From: Rikenellaceae bacterium DTU002
Lineage (GTDB): Bacteria; Bacteroidota; Bacteroidia; Bacteroidales; UBA932
Assembly (NCBI GenBank): GCA_001512865.1
Contig: LFSY01000145.1
Span: forward strand, 17,095-50,665
Direction: 5' to 3'
Length of the DNA stretch: 33,571 nt
The translations under genes were made by a program, and so were the position numbers. Numbering within the stretch: position 1 is the stretch's first letter; each line of letters starts with the position of its first letter. Positions 8,528 to 14,753 of this stretch are shown one piece after another. The notes below the pieces were generated by a model. That model saw nothing but the letters and a program-made list of their open reading frames with translations, did not search any database and was not told the DNA's origin.

Positions 8528-10375
8528 TTACCGGCCGGTGCTGCGGCTTTCCATATATTGAACAAAAGCCCTGTTGACCATCCGGACACCGCCGGGTGTG
8601 GGATATTCTCCGGAAAAATACCAATCTCCGCCGTGCCCGGGACAGGCTGCATGCAATCCCTCCAGACTCTGATAAACGATATGCACCTCGGCCCCGGTGC
8701 CTTCCGGTGTCAGCATTTTGGCTATCTGTGCCGAGATTTCACTTGCCGTAAAAGGAGCATAGATCTGCTGTACATGGTTTGTGAGGGATTCTTCTTTTTC
8801 GTTCTTGGCTTGTGCGTACACACGTGCAGCAAGCCCATCCATACCTTTCTCTTTAAGCAGTGCCATAGCTGCACGGAATGCAATGAACTGCCCCAGGCTG
8901 GACATGTCTATACCGTAAAAATCCGGATATCGTATCTGGGGCGAAGAAGAGACAATTACTATCTTCCTGGGATGCAACCGATCCAGGATCTTGAGAATGC
9001 TCTGTTGTAGCGTCGTTCCCCTGACTATGCTGTCATCCAATACTACCAGGTTGTCTTTTTCGGGTATGATCGTCCCGTAAGTAACGTCGTACACGTGTGC
9101 GGCCAGATCGTCACGTGTATTTCCTTCGGCAATGAAGGTGCGGAGTTTAATGTCCTTGACGGCAACTTTTTCGTTCCTTACCGAGAGTGACAGGATTTTT
9201 CCCAGTTGTTCCGTGTCATGGCAGGTCCTGTCGGAAAGGATCGCTTCTTTCTTGATCCCGTTCAGGTGTTCTTCCAGTCCCTGCAACAACCCGTAATAGG
9301 CTGCCTCGGCCGTATTGGGAATGTAAGAAAAAACAGTATTACGAAAATCATGGTCAACGGCTTCCAGAACAGGTTTTACCAGGTTCTTCCCCAATGCTTT
9401 ACGTTCACGGTAAATATCGGCATCACTTCCCCTTGAAAAATAGATTCTCTCAAAAGAACAGGGTTTAACACCGCGGGGCGACAGTATCTGCGGACATGAA
9501 ACGTTTCCGTCCCGGGAAACGCGGAGCGCCTGTCCCGGCATCAATTCCCGAATATCCTCCATTGCTACGTTCATGACCGTCTGGATGACGGGACGTTCAG
9601 AAGCTACCACTGCAATTTCTGCATCCTGGTAATAAAAAGCGGTACGGATACCCCACGGATCCCTTACGCAGAAAGTTTCCCCCGACCCTGTCATTCCCGC
9701 CACCACGTATCCTCCGTCCCACAAAGCCGTACATTTCCTTAGAAGCTCCGTCGCATTGAATTGTTCTTCTATCTTTCCGGTCAGTTCAGTGCCCCGGTAT
9801 CCCTGACCGTGAAATTCCCGGTAGAGATATTCAATTTCCATATCCAGGCGATGTCCTATCTGTTCCAGCAAGATATGGGTGTCGGCCATAGACCGCGGGT
9901 GCTGTCCTGCAGATGTGAGCGATTCACAAATTTCAGGGATGTTGGTCATATTGAAATTACCGCACAGAACAAGTGTCTTGGCAGCCCAGTTACTGCGTCT
10001 CAAATGGGGATGTATGTAGGAAAGACCACTTCTCCCGGTTGTACTGTAACGCAGGTGTCCCATATACATATCACCGATGAAGGGGGATTTCCCGGTCCTG
10101 TTTCCGTTCATCATGCCATAAACGGAATCAAATACTTCATTGATGGCGTTGTTTCCCGTTTTACGGTCCCGGAATATGTATTCTTCCCCGGGAACGGCTT
10201 TTGTGTTGATACAGGCAAGCCCGGCTCCTTCCTGTCCCCTGTTGTGCTGTTTCTCCATGAGCAGGAACAGTTTCTGCAACCCGTACAGGTCTGTTCCGTA
10301 TTTCTGCTTATAATAACCGGCTGTTTTTTTCAAGCGTATTACAGCTATACCGCATTCGTGCTTCAACGTTTCCAT
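8528..10375 (-). CDS. PurF-like amidophosphoribosyltransferase (large Bacteroidota form)
   Basis: A 615-residue class II glutamine amidotransferase fused to a phosphoribosyltransferase domain. Cys8 (KHECGIAVI) is the expected N-terminal nucleophile after removal of a short propeptide. The glutaminase domain continues with NRGQEGAGLA, GHLRYSTTGRSG and LCGNFNMTN. The PRPP-binding signature VVLDDSIVRGTT lies at residues 444-455. Canonical PurF is about 470-500 residues; this one carries an insertion before the PRPP loop and a C-terminal extension of about 90 residues ending GGDWYFSGEYPTPGGVRMVNRAF. It may catalyse the first step of purine synthesis or be a paralogue with another amide acceptor. 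I recall long forms of this kind in Bacteroidota alongside a normal PurF, so no gene symbol is given. Start set by the TATTTTTG element 5 nt upstream. Confidence 0.8.
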   Translation of the reverse strand: METLKHECGIAVIRLKKTAGYYKQKYGTDLYGLQKLFLLMEKQHNRGQEGAGLACINTKAVPGEEYIFRDRKTGNNAINEVFDSVYGMMNGNRTGKSPFIGDMYMGHLRYSTTGRSGLSYIHPHLRRSNWAAKTLVLCGNFNMTNIPEICESLTSAGQHPRSMADTHILLEQIGHRLDMEIEYLYREFHGQGYRGTELTGKIEEQFNATELLRKCTALWDGGYVVAGMTGSGETFCVRDPWGIRTAFYYQDAEIAVVASERPVIQTVMNVAMEDIRELMPGQALRVSRDGNVSCPQILSPRGVKPCSFERIYFSRGSDADIYRERKALGKNLVKPVLEAVDHDFRNTVFSYIPNTAEAAYYGLLQGLEEHLNGIKKEAILSDRTCHDTEQLGKILSLSVRNEKVAVKDIKLRTFIAEGNTRDDLAAHVYDVTYGTIIPEKDNLVVLDDSIVRGTTLQQSILKILDRLHPRKIVIVSSSPQIRYPDFYGIDMSSLGQFIAFRAAMALLKEKGMDGLAARVYAQAKNEKEESLTNHVQQIYAPFTASEISAQIAKMLTPEGTGAEVHIVYQSLEGLHAACPGHGGDWYFSGEYPTPGGVRMVNRAFVQYMESRSTGR

Positions 10376-10380
10376 ATCTG

Positions 10381-10388
10381 CAAAAATA
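10381..10388 (-). promoter_or_regulatory. -7 element for the PurF-like gene
   Basis: Minus-strand TATTTTTG followed by CAGAT and the ATG. The 5-nt spacer is identical in sequence to that of the AraC gene. No purine-riboswitch-like leader can exist here because the predicted mRNA has essentially no 5' UTR. Confidence 0.5.
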
Positions 10389-10420
10389 AATTATATTTAC
10401 TGATATTATTAGTACACTTC

Positions 10421-10904
10421 ATGAAAAGAATCATTATAATAGTAGTGGCCTGTTTGTCCTTACCCGTACTCACGTACTGTGAAAAACACATGGACATGAT
10501 TATCCGTGAACCTGCTCATTTTGTTGATGTGATAAAAGAAAACACATTTTCTTTCAGTGACATAGTGGCTTCATTGATGACCGTATATCCCGTCCAGGAT
10601 ATCGGGGCATATGACAACATACATGCACCCTGACTTCTTCACGGCGGAAAAGAACGAATCCATCAGGAAAGTTGACTCCTGCCTGCGTTTTCATTCCGTG
10701 ATCGGGTCGTGGGCTCCCAAAGCCCCCATGACCATCATCCATACGGTTAATGACGACATGGCCCCCTACCAGATCGCCGAACACATGTACAACACCTTTT
10801 TAAGGAACGGAGGCAACGTAAGCCTGGTAAAGGGAAGTACAGATCATTTCAGTTACGGACTGGAGTATTACTTATCCCTGATCACATACATGGTGCTTAA
10901 ATAG
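10421..10904 (+). pseudogene. Frameshifted, shortened alpha/beta-hydrolase (lipase-like) remnant
   Basis: Frame one (ATG 10421) encodes a signal-like MKRIIIIVVACLSLPVLTYC and runs to a TGA at 10631-10633. The following frame (tracked as 10611-10904) encodes MHPDFFTAEKNESIRKV and PKAPMTIIHTVNDDMAPYQIAEHMYNTF plus STDHFSYG, which looks like the C-terminal third of an alpha/beta hydrolase with its catalytic Asp (NDD) and His (DH). Removing one A near 10614 (AAC-ATAC-ATG) restores a continuous frame, ...YDNYMHPDFFTAEK. Even then the protein would be about 160 residues against several hundred for a complete enzyme of this kind, so an internal deletion is also likely. Inactivation is inference; a sequencing error at the frameshift cannot be excluded. 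Confidence 0.55.
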
Positions 10905-10907
10905 AAA

Positions 10908-10929
10908 AAGGCCCCCCGGGGGGAGCCTT
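10908..10929. terminator. Bidirectional palindromic terminator-like hairpin
   Basis: AAGGCCCCCCGGGGGGAGCCTT is a near-perfect 22-nt G/C-rich inverted repeat between the pseudogene stop and the 3' end of the convergent Hsp20 gene. An A-run precedes it, giving a U-run for minus-strand transcripts. It most plausibly ends Hsp20 transcription and may serve both directions. Confidence 0.65.
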
Positions 10930-10947
10930 CCTGCCTGATCTCGCTTC

Positions 10948-11382
10948 TTACCTGATCTCGATGGTGTATTCTTTGGGAACAGACGGAGATTCCATATCCT
11001 TGGGGATCGTGATGCGGAGCACTCCGTTTTCCATGGAAGCCTGGATCTTGTCCTTGAGGATATCGTCAGGAAGCAGGAATGCCTGCTCGTAATGGGAATA
11101 GGAAAATTCCCTTCTCAAGTATTTTCCGTTCTTGTCCTCTTTGGAATTGTCCACTTTCTTTTCCAGGCAAATGATCAGACGGTTTTCCTGGTCCAGGCGG
11201 ATGCAGAAATCCTCTTTGGTCATTCCGGGAGCAGCAACTTCAACCCTGTAATCTTCAGGATTTTCAATAACGTTGATGGCGGGAGATGTTGTTCCGACCA
11301 ATCTTCCAAAACCGTCATTGTCAAAAAATTCATTGAACAATGAGGGCCACCAGTTCTGAGTTCTTCTCAATGTAGGTAACAT
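10948..11382 (-). CDS. Hsp20 / alpha-crystallin small heat-shock protein
   Basis: A 144-residue ATP-independent holdase that binds unfolding proteins. The alpha-crystallin domain spans about residues 35-135, with AAPGMTKEDFCIRL, NRLIICLEKK and the closing MENGVLRITIPK motif. The C-terminal TIEIR supplies the I-x-I segment used for oligomer assembly. The length is normal for the family. Unlike most genes in this window it has a strong Shine-Dalgarno sequence (minus-strand GAGGAGG, about 8 nt before the ATG) and a consensus promoter. No CIRCE-type inverted repeat is evident upstream. Confidence 0.95.
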   Translation of the reverse strand: MLPTLRRTQNWWPSLFNEFFDNDGFGRLVGTTSPAINVIENPEDYRVEVAAPGMTKEDFCIRLDQENRLIICLEKKVDNSKEDKNGKYLRREFSYSHYEQAFLLPDDILKDKIQASMENGVLRITIPKDMESPSVPKEYTIEIR

Positions 11383-11421
11383 AACTTAATCCTCCTCTTA
11401 TTGGTTAATTGTTAAACATCT

Positions 11422-11452
11422 GTAAAGTATTTTCAACACATATACCAACAAA
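11422..11452 (-). promoter_or_regulatory. Promoter for hsp20
   Basis: Minus-strand TTTG (11452-11449), a 19-nt spacer and TACTTTAC (11429-11422) match the Bacteroidota -33/-7 layout except at the last -7 positions. The predicted leader is about 35 nt and includes the GAGGAGG ribosome-binding site at 11391-11397. Confidence 0.55.
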
Positions 11453-11477
11453 AGGTGTACCTCCCGGGAAAAGGCTG

Positions 11478-11515
11478 TGAAAAACGGTCAAAATGACAGA
11501 TTATCAGTCATTTTG
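11478..11515 (-). terminator. Terminator hairpin overlapping the ridA stop codon
   Basis: CAAAATGAC and GTCATTTTG (11489-11497 and 11507-11515) form a perfect 9-bp inverted repeat with a 9-nt loop. On the minus strand it is followed by ACCG and a T5 run. The hairpin is built from the last codons and stop of the RidA gene and insulates the downstream hsp20 promoter. Confidence 0.55.
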
Positions 11516-11892
11516 GCAATAACTTCCAACTCGGCAAGGGCCCCTTTTTTTGGCAGGGCAGATACCTGGAAAACCGAGCGTGCGGGATATGGTGATCCGA
11601 AATGGCGGGAATACACGGCATTGAAAACGGGGAAATCATCCATGCAGATCAGAAAGCCGGTACACTTGACCACATCATCAAAACCGCATCCCGCTTCCTG
11701 CAAAATAAAACCCACGTTTTTGAATATCTGTTCAAATTGCTCTTCTTTTGAAGATTCCACCAGCGAACCGGTAGTGGCATCTATTCCCAGCTGTCCTGAA
11801 ATATAAAGGAACCCGCCGGACACAACGGCCTGTGAATAAGGTCCCAGCGCAGGCGGGGCCAAGGGTGATTGTACAATTTTTCTCTGGTTCAT
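11488..11892 (-). CDS. RidA/YjgF family enamine/imine deaminase
   Basis: A 134-residue protein. RidA hydrolyses reactive 2-aminoacrylate-type enamines and imines released by PLP enzymes, protecting the cell from their damage. Family signatures are GPYSQAVVSGGFLYISGQLG near the N-terminus and the active-site stretch YPARSVFQVSALPKKGALAELEVIAK. This contains the Arg that binds the substrate carboxylate and the conserved Glu near the end. Length is standard. It follows the SIMPL-domain gene by 23 nt and is probably co-transcribed with it. The presence of the catalytic Arg places it with the deaminating RidA group rather than the inactive Rid subfamilies, although paralogue specificity is uncertain. 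Confidence 0.92.
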   Translation of the reverse strand: MNQRKIVQSPLAPPALGPYSQAVVSGGFLYISGQLGIDATTGSLVESSKEEQFEQIFKNVGFILQEAGCGFDDVVKCTGFLICMDDFPVFNAVYSRHFGSPYPARSVFQVSALPKKGALAELEVIAKMTDNLSF

Positions 11893-11915
11893 ATCAGTAT
11901 AGTATGATCTCTTGT

Positions 11916-12617
11916 TCAGTCTTTCAGATAGTAATTCACGGTCGTCACGACACGAATGTTCTTGATATAGGGCGTGTTTTCATCCCTGTCGCTTATGGTG
12001 AACTGCCCCTGGGAAGCATTTTTGATCTTGCCGAGTTTGCTGTCCGAATCCTGTGCAAATTTTTCTGCCGCTGCCCGGGCATTTCTCGTCGCTTCCTGGA
12101 TCATCTGAGGTTTGATGTCGTTCAGTCCGGTAAAGTAATAGACCGTGTTGTAACGGTACTCGCCGCCGATTATGGCTATGCCCTGCCTGAGCAACTCTCC
12201 CTGATCGCTGATCAGCTTTCTGACCAGGTCCACCTTCGACGAGCTGACCGTAATGACAGACGTCACATTATACCGGTAAGGCGGAGGCGTTGTATTGTAA
12301 CGTTCTGCACTCATGTCAATGATCTCGGGAGCATTCACACTGATCTCCTCTTCGCTGATTCCGTTGGATTTCAGATATTCGGTCAAAGTTCCGTTGTTCC
12401 TGTTGATCCTTACATAGAGGTCCTGAAGGTTGTTCCCTATCTCTTTGTAGACAAGAGGCCAGGTAACCTTGTCGGCAGATACTTCCATTTCTGACAAACC
12501 TTTTACGTTGACCGTCCGTTCCCTTCCGGAAAAACCGTCAAGTCCGTTTTTCAATAGTATGCCCATGATAACCAATGCTACGGCAATGGTGAGGGCTTCC
12601 AGCCTGTAAGTTTTCAT
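11916..12617 (-). CDS. SIMPL-domain (DUF541) membrane-anchored protein
   Basis: A 233-residue protein with one N-terminal membrane anchor or signal (LTIAVALVIMGILLKNGLDGF) followed by a periplasmic SIMPL/DUF541 domain from VNVKGLSEMEVSADKVTWPL to the C-terminus. Characteristic parts include SSSKVDLVRKLISDQGELLRQGI and the TRNARAAAEKFAQDSDSKLGKIKNASQG segment. Members are linked to oxidative-stress tolerance and signalling, but no biochemical activity is settled. Probably the first gene of a unit with ridA. The divergent neighbour is rpiB. Confidence 0.88.
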   Translation of the reverse strand: MKTYRLEALTIAVALVIMGILLKNGLDGFSGRERTVNVKGLSEMEVSADKVTWPLVYKEIGNNLQDLYVRINRNNGTLTEYLKSNGISEEEISVNAPEIIDMSAERYNTTPPPYRYNVTSVITVSSSKVDLVRKLISDQGELLRQGIAIIGGEYRYNTVYYFTGLNDIKPQMIQEATRNARAAAEKFAQDSDSKLGKIKNASQGQFTISDRDENTPYIKNIRVVTTVNYYLKD

Positions 12618-12624
12618 AATGCGG

Positions 12625-12632
12625 CTAAATTA
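12625..12632 (-). promoter_or_regulatory. Candidate -7 element for the SIMPL gene
   Basis: Minus-strand TAATTTAG matches TAnnTTTG at all but one fixed position and ends 7 nt before the ATG at 12617. Confidence 0.35.
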
Positions 12633-12645
12633 CGAAATTTTATTA

Positions 12646-12653
12646 TAGATTTG
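12646..12653 (+). promoter_or_regulatory. -7 element for rpiB
   Basis: TAGATTTG fits TAnnTTTG exactly, 18 nt before the rpiB ATG, giving a predicted leader of roughly 12-14 nt. No clear -33 TTTG is visible. The sigma-factor gene downstream overlaps rpiB, so this promoter may also feed it. Confidence 0.5.
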
Positions 12654-12671
12654 TAAGATAAACAAGTCTTC

Positions 12672-13133
12672 ATGGAAGTTATTGCTCTTGGATGCGATCA
12701 CGCTGCTTACGGATTAAAGGAAAATATTAAGGAATATCTCACCGGGCTGGGATACGAAGTCAGGGATTTTGGGACAGACAGTGCTAAAAGCGTGGATTAC
12801 CCCGACTATGGGATTGTCGTTGGAGAAGCCGTCTCCCGGGGAGCATGTGACAGGGGGATAGTGATCTGCGGGACCGGAATCGGCATCTCAATAAGCGCCA
12901 ACAAGGTAAAGGGAATCCGCGCGGCTGCCTGCAGTGACCTGTTTTCTGCCCGTTTGTCACGTGAGCACAACGACTCCAATGTTTTGGCGCTGGGAGCAAG
13001 GATTGTCGCCCCTGAGTACGCAAGAAGCATTGTAAAAGAATGGCTTGACGCCAGTTTCGAGGGAGGCAAACATGTAAGGAGGATCCTGAAAATTGCACGG
13101 TATGAATCCGGAGACCCCGATTGGAAACAATGA
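12672..13133 (+). CDS. rpiB: Ribose-5-phosphate isomerase B
   Basis: A 153-residue RpiB/LacAB-type isomerase interconverting ribose 5-phosphate and ribulose 5-phosphate in the non-oxidative pentose phosphate pathway. Motifs are LGCDHAAYGLK (substrate Asp9/His10), DYPDYG, and GIVICGTGIGISISANK, where Cys66 is the expected catalytic base and the GTGIG loop binds the ring-opened sugar. NDSNVLALGARIV closes the family pattern. Length is normal. The 3' end overlaps the following ECF sigma-factor gene by 32 nt if that gene starts at its first ATG, an unusual pairing for a housekeeping gene. Confidence 0.95.
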   Translation: MEVIALGCDHAAYGLKENIKEYLTGLGYEVRDFGTDSAKSVDYPDYGIVVGEAVSRGACDRGIVICGTGIGISISANKVKGIRAAACSDLFSARLSREHNDSNVLALGARIVAPEYARSIVKEWLDASFEGGKHVRRILKIARYESGDPDWKQ

Positions 13134-13641
13134 AATAAGACTTACCAGAGATCGTTTCGACGGAATCTATATCGCGTATTTTGCGCGACTCTGTCGTTTT
13201 GCAGGCACGTACGTTCAATCAGAAGAGGCAGCGGAGAACATTGTACAGAACGTATTTCTTTTTCTTTGGGAAAAACATCACTCCCTGCGCATCCGCACCA
13301 GCATATCTTCCTATCTCTACACCCTTGTCAAAAACAAATGCATTGATCATTTGCGCCATCAGAAGATCGACAGGGACTACAGGGCCGGGCAGGCACTCCG
13401 GCTGGCTGCCCTGGAACAACTTGACACCGGCCTTATTACCGGGGAAGATCCGGAAGCGACGGTAACGGCCGCCATAGACAGGCTCCCGCCCAGATGCCGG
13501 GAGGTGTTTATCCTGAGCAGGGCAGAAGGAAAAAAATACAGCGAGATCGCCCAAATCCTGGGAATCTCTGTGAACACCGTAGAAAACCAAATGGGAATCG
13601 CCCTCAGAAGGCTGAGGAAAGAACTGGAACACCTGCTTTAA
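13102..13641 (+). CDS. ECF-type RNA polymerase sigma factor
   Basis: A 179-residue sigma-70-family factor from the ATG at 13102; the tracked start at 13093 is a TTG three codons earlier. Region 2 covers about residues 20-85 (RLCRFAGTYVQSEEAAENIVQNVFLFLWEKH, then SYLYTLVKNKCIDHLRHQK). Region 4 covers about 120-175 (IDRLPPRCREVFILSRAEGKKYSEIAQILGISVNTVENQMGIALRRLRKEL), with the -35-binding HTH. There is no region 1.1 or 3, as expected for an ECF factor. The FecR anti-sigma gene follows after 69 nt, so its activity should be held by that membrane protein and released by an envelope signal. It overlaps rpiB by 32 nt. Confidence 0.93.
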   Translation: MNPETPIGNNEIRLTRDRFDGIYIAYFARLCRFAGTYVQSEEAAENIVQNVFLFLWEKHHSLRIRTSISSYLYTLVKNKCIDHLRHQKIDRDYRAGQALRLAALEQLDTGLITGEDPEATVTAAIDRLPPRCREVFILSRAEGKKYSEIAQILGISVNTVENQMGIALRRLRKELEHLL

Positions 13642-13710
13642 AAAAAATGACTTCCCTTTGGTGGTATTTATCATCTCAAACGTTCTAATGTCAGAAAAGG
13701 AGAAACAGCT

Positions 13711-14673
13711 ATGGAAGAAATGCTTCACCGATATTTTGCCGATGAGCTCAGCCCTTCAGAAATGAAAGATTTTCTGGAAGCCGTTGAACAAGACCCCGGG
13801 CTCGGAAAAGAGTTCTGCAGGATGCAGAATCTGAAGGCAATATCGTCCCTTTTTCCTTCCTCCTCAGACGCAGAAAAAGCTACAACCCGGCTGCTGAAGT
13901 GGAAACGCAACAATTTACGCACAGTTTACAGGCAGGTAGCCGTGTACGCAGCAGCAGTCTTTGTTGCCGGATTTGCCCTGTGGGGAATCCTGCAACCCCA
14001 TACACGCGACCTGTACGAAGAACCGTCTGTATATATGATGGAAGTTTCTTCTTCTGCCAACAGGACTAAATCCTTCAGACTGAGCGACGGCACCGTTGTC
14101 TGGCTGAATTCACGCTCGACGCTGCGTTATCCCAATAAATTTTCAGGGACTGAACGCCGGGTGGAACTGACAGGAGAAGCTTTTTTTGAAGTAGCCCCGG
14201 ACGAATCCATGCCTTTCATCGTGAACACGGATCAGTACGACATCCGTGTACTGGGAACGAAATTCAATGTTTTTGCCTATAAGGACAACAATGTGAAAAC
14301 GTCATTGGTGGAAGGGTCCCTTGAAGTGGTGAAATCCTCTGTGGAAACGCCTCCTGTAAGGATCGAACCGAATGAAAGCATAGAATGGGAACAGGACGGA
14401 TGGCAGCGTTCCACCTTTAACGATCCGGGCTTTCTTTTATGGAAAGACGGGATTTATTCCTTTGACGATGTACCGTTCATTGAGATCGTCAATAAACTGG
14501 AGCTTTATTACAATACGACCATAGTGGTGACCAACGGGACTTTGGCACAATACCGCTTCAGTGCCAAGTTCAGGCAGGATGACGGGCTGGAAAGTATTCT
14601 CAAGACGATGAGAAAGATTTACCGGTTCAAAATTGAAGAGGACAGGGATAACAACACAATAACCATAGATTAA
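13711..14673 (+). CDS. FecR-type anti-sigma factor
   Basis: A 320-residue single-pass membrane protein. The cytoplasmic N-terminus (about 1-72) should bind the sigma factor. One transmembrane helix lies at about 75-94 (QVAVYAAAVFVAGFALWGIL). The periplasmic FecR domain (about 110-215) contains SDGTVVWLNSRSTLRYP, ERRVELTGEAFFEV and YDIRVLGTKFNV. The C-terminal DUF4974 domain (FDDVPFIEIVNKLELYYNTTIVV to the end) has an STN-like fold in this family. Start chosen at 13711 because AGGAG lies 8 nt upstream; an ATG at 13688 is out of frame. The next gene encodes an STN-domain protein, the usual type of FecR partner. Confidence 0.93.
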   Translation: MEEMLHRYFADELSPSEMKDFLEAVEQDPGLGKEFCRMQNLKAISSLFPSSSDAEKATTRLLKWKRNNLRTVYRQVAVYAAAVFVAGFALWGILQPHTRDLYEEPSVYMMEVSSSANRTKSFRLSDGTVVWLNSRSTLRYPNKFSGTERRVELTGEAFFEVAPDESMPFIVNTDQYDIRVLGTKFNVFAYKDNNVKTSLVEGSLEVVKSSVETPPVRIEPNESIEWEQDGWQRSTFNDPGFLLWKDGIYSFDDVPFIEIVNKLELYYNTTIVVTNGTLAQYRFSAKFRQDDGLESILKTMRKIYRFKIEEDRDNNTITID

Positions 14674-14678
14674 AAAAA

Positions 14679-14704
14679 CCGGCAGATGCTGCAACATCCG
14701 CCGG
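14679..14704. other. Intergenic hairpin between fecR-like and STN genes
   Basis: CCGGC-A-GATG, loop CTGCAA, CATC-C-GCCGG form a 9-bp stem with one mismatch, starting 5 nt after the FecR stop codon. Plus-strand RNA has an A7 run before it and no U-run after it, so it is not a conventional terminator for this operon; on the minus strand it would be. It may be an mRNA-stability or processing element separating fecR from the downstream gene. Confidence 0.5.
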
Positions 14705-14753
14705 CAGAACCGCTAACACAAACTAATGTATTAACATCTAATTTTACAAAGTT

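Noticed and set aside
9761-10633. 290-residue plus-strand ORF
   Set aside because: Most of it is antisense to the PurF-like gene. Only the part from the ATG at 10421 is meaningful, and it is described as the hydrolase remnant.
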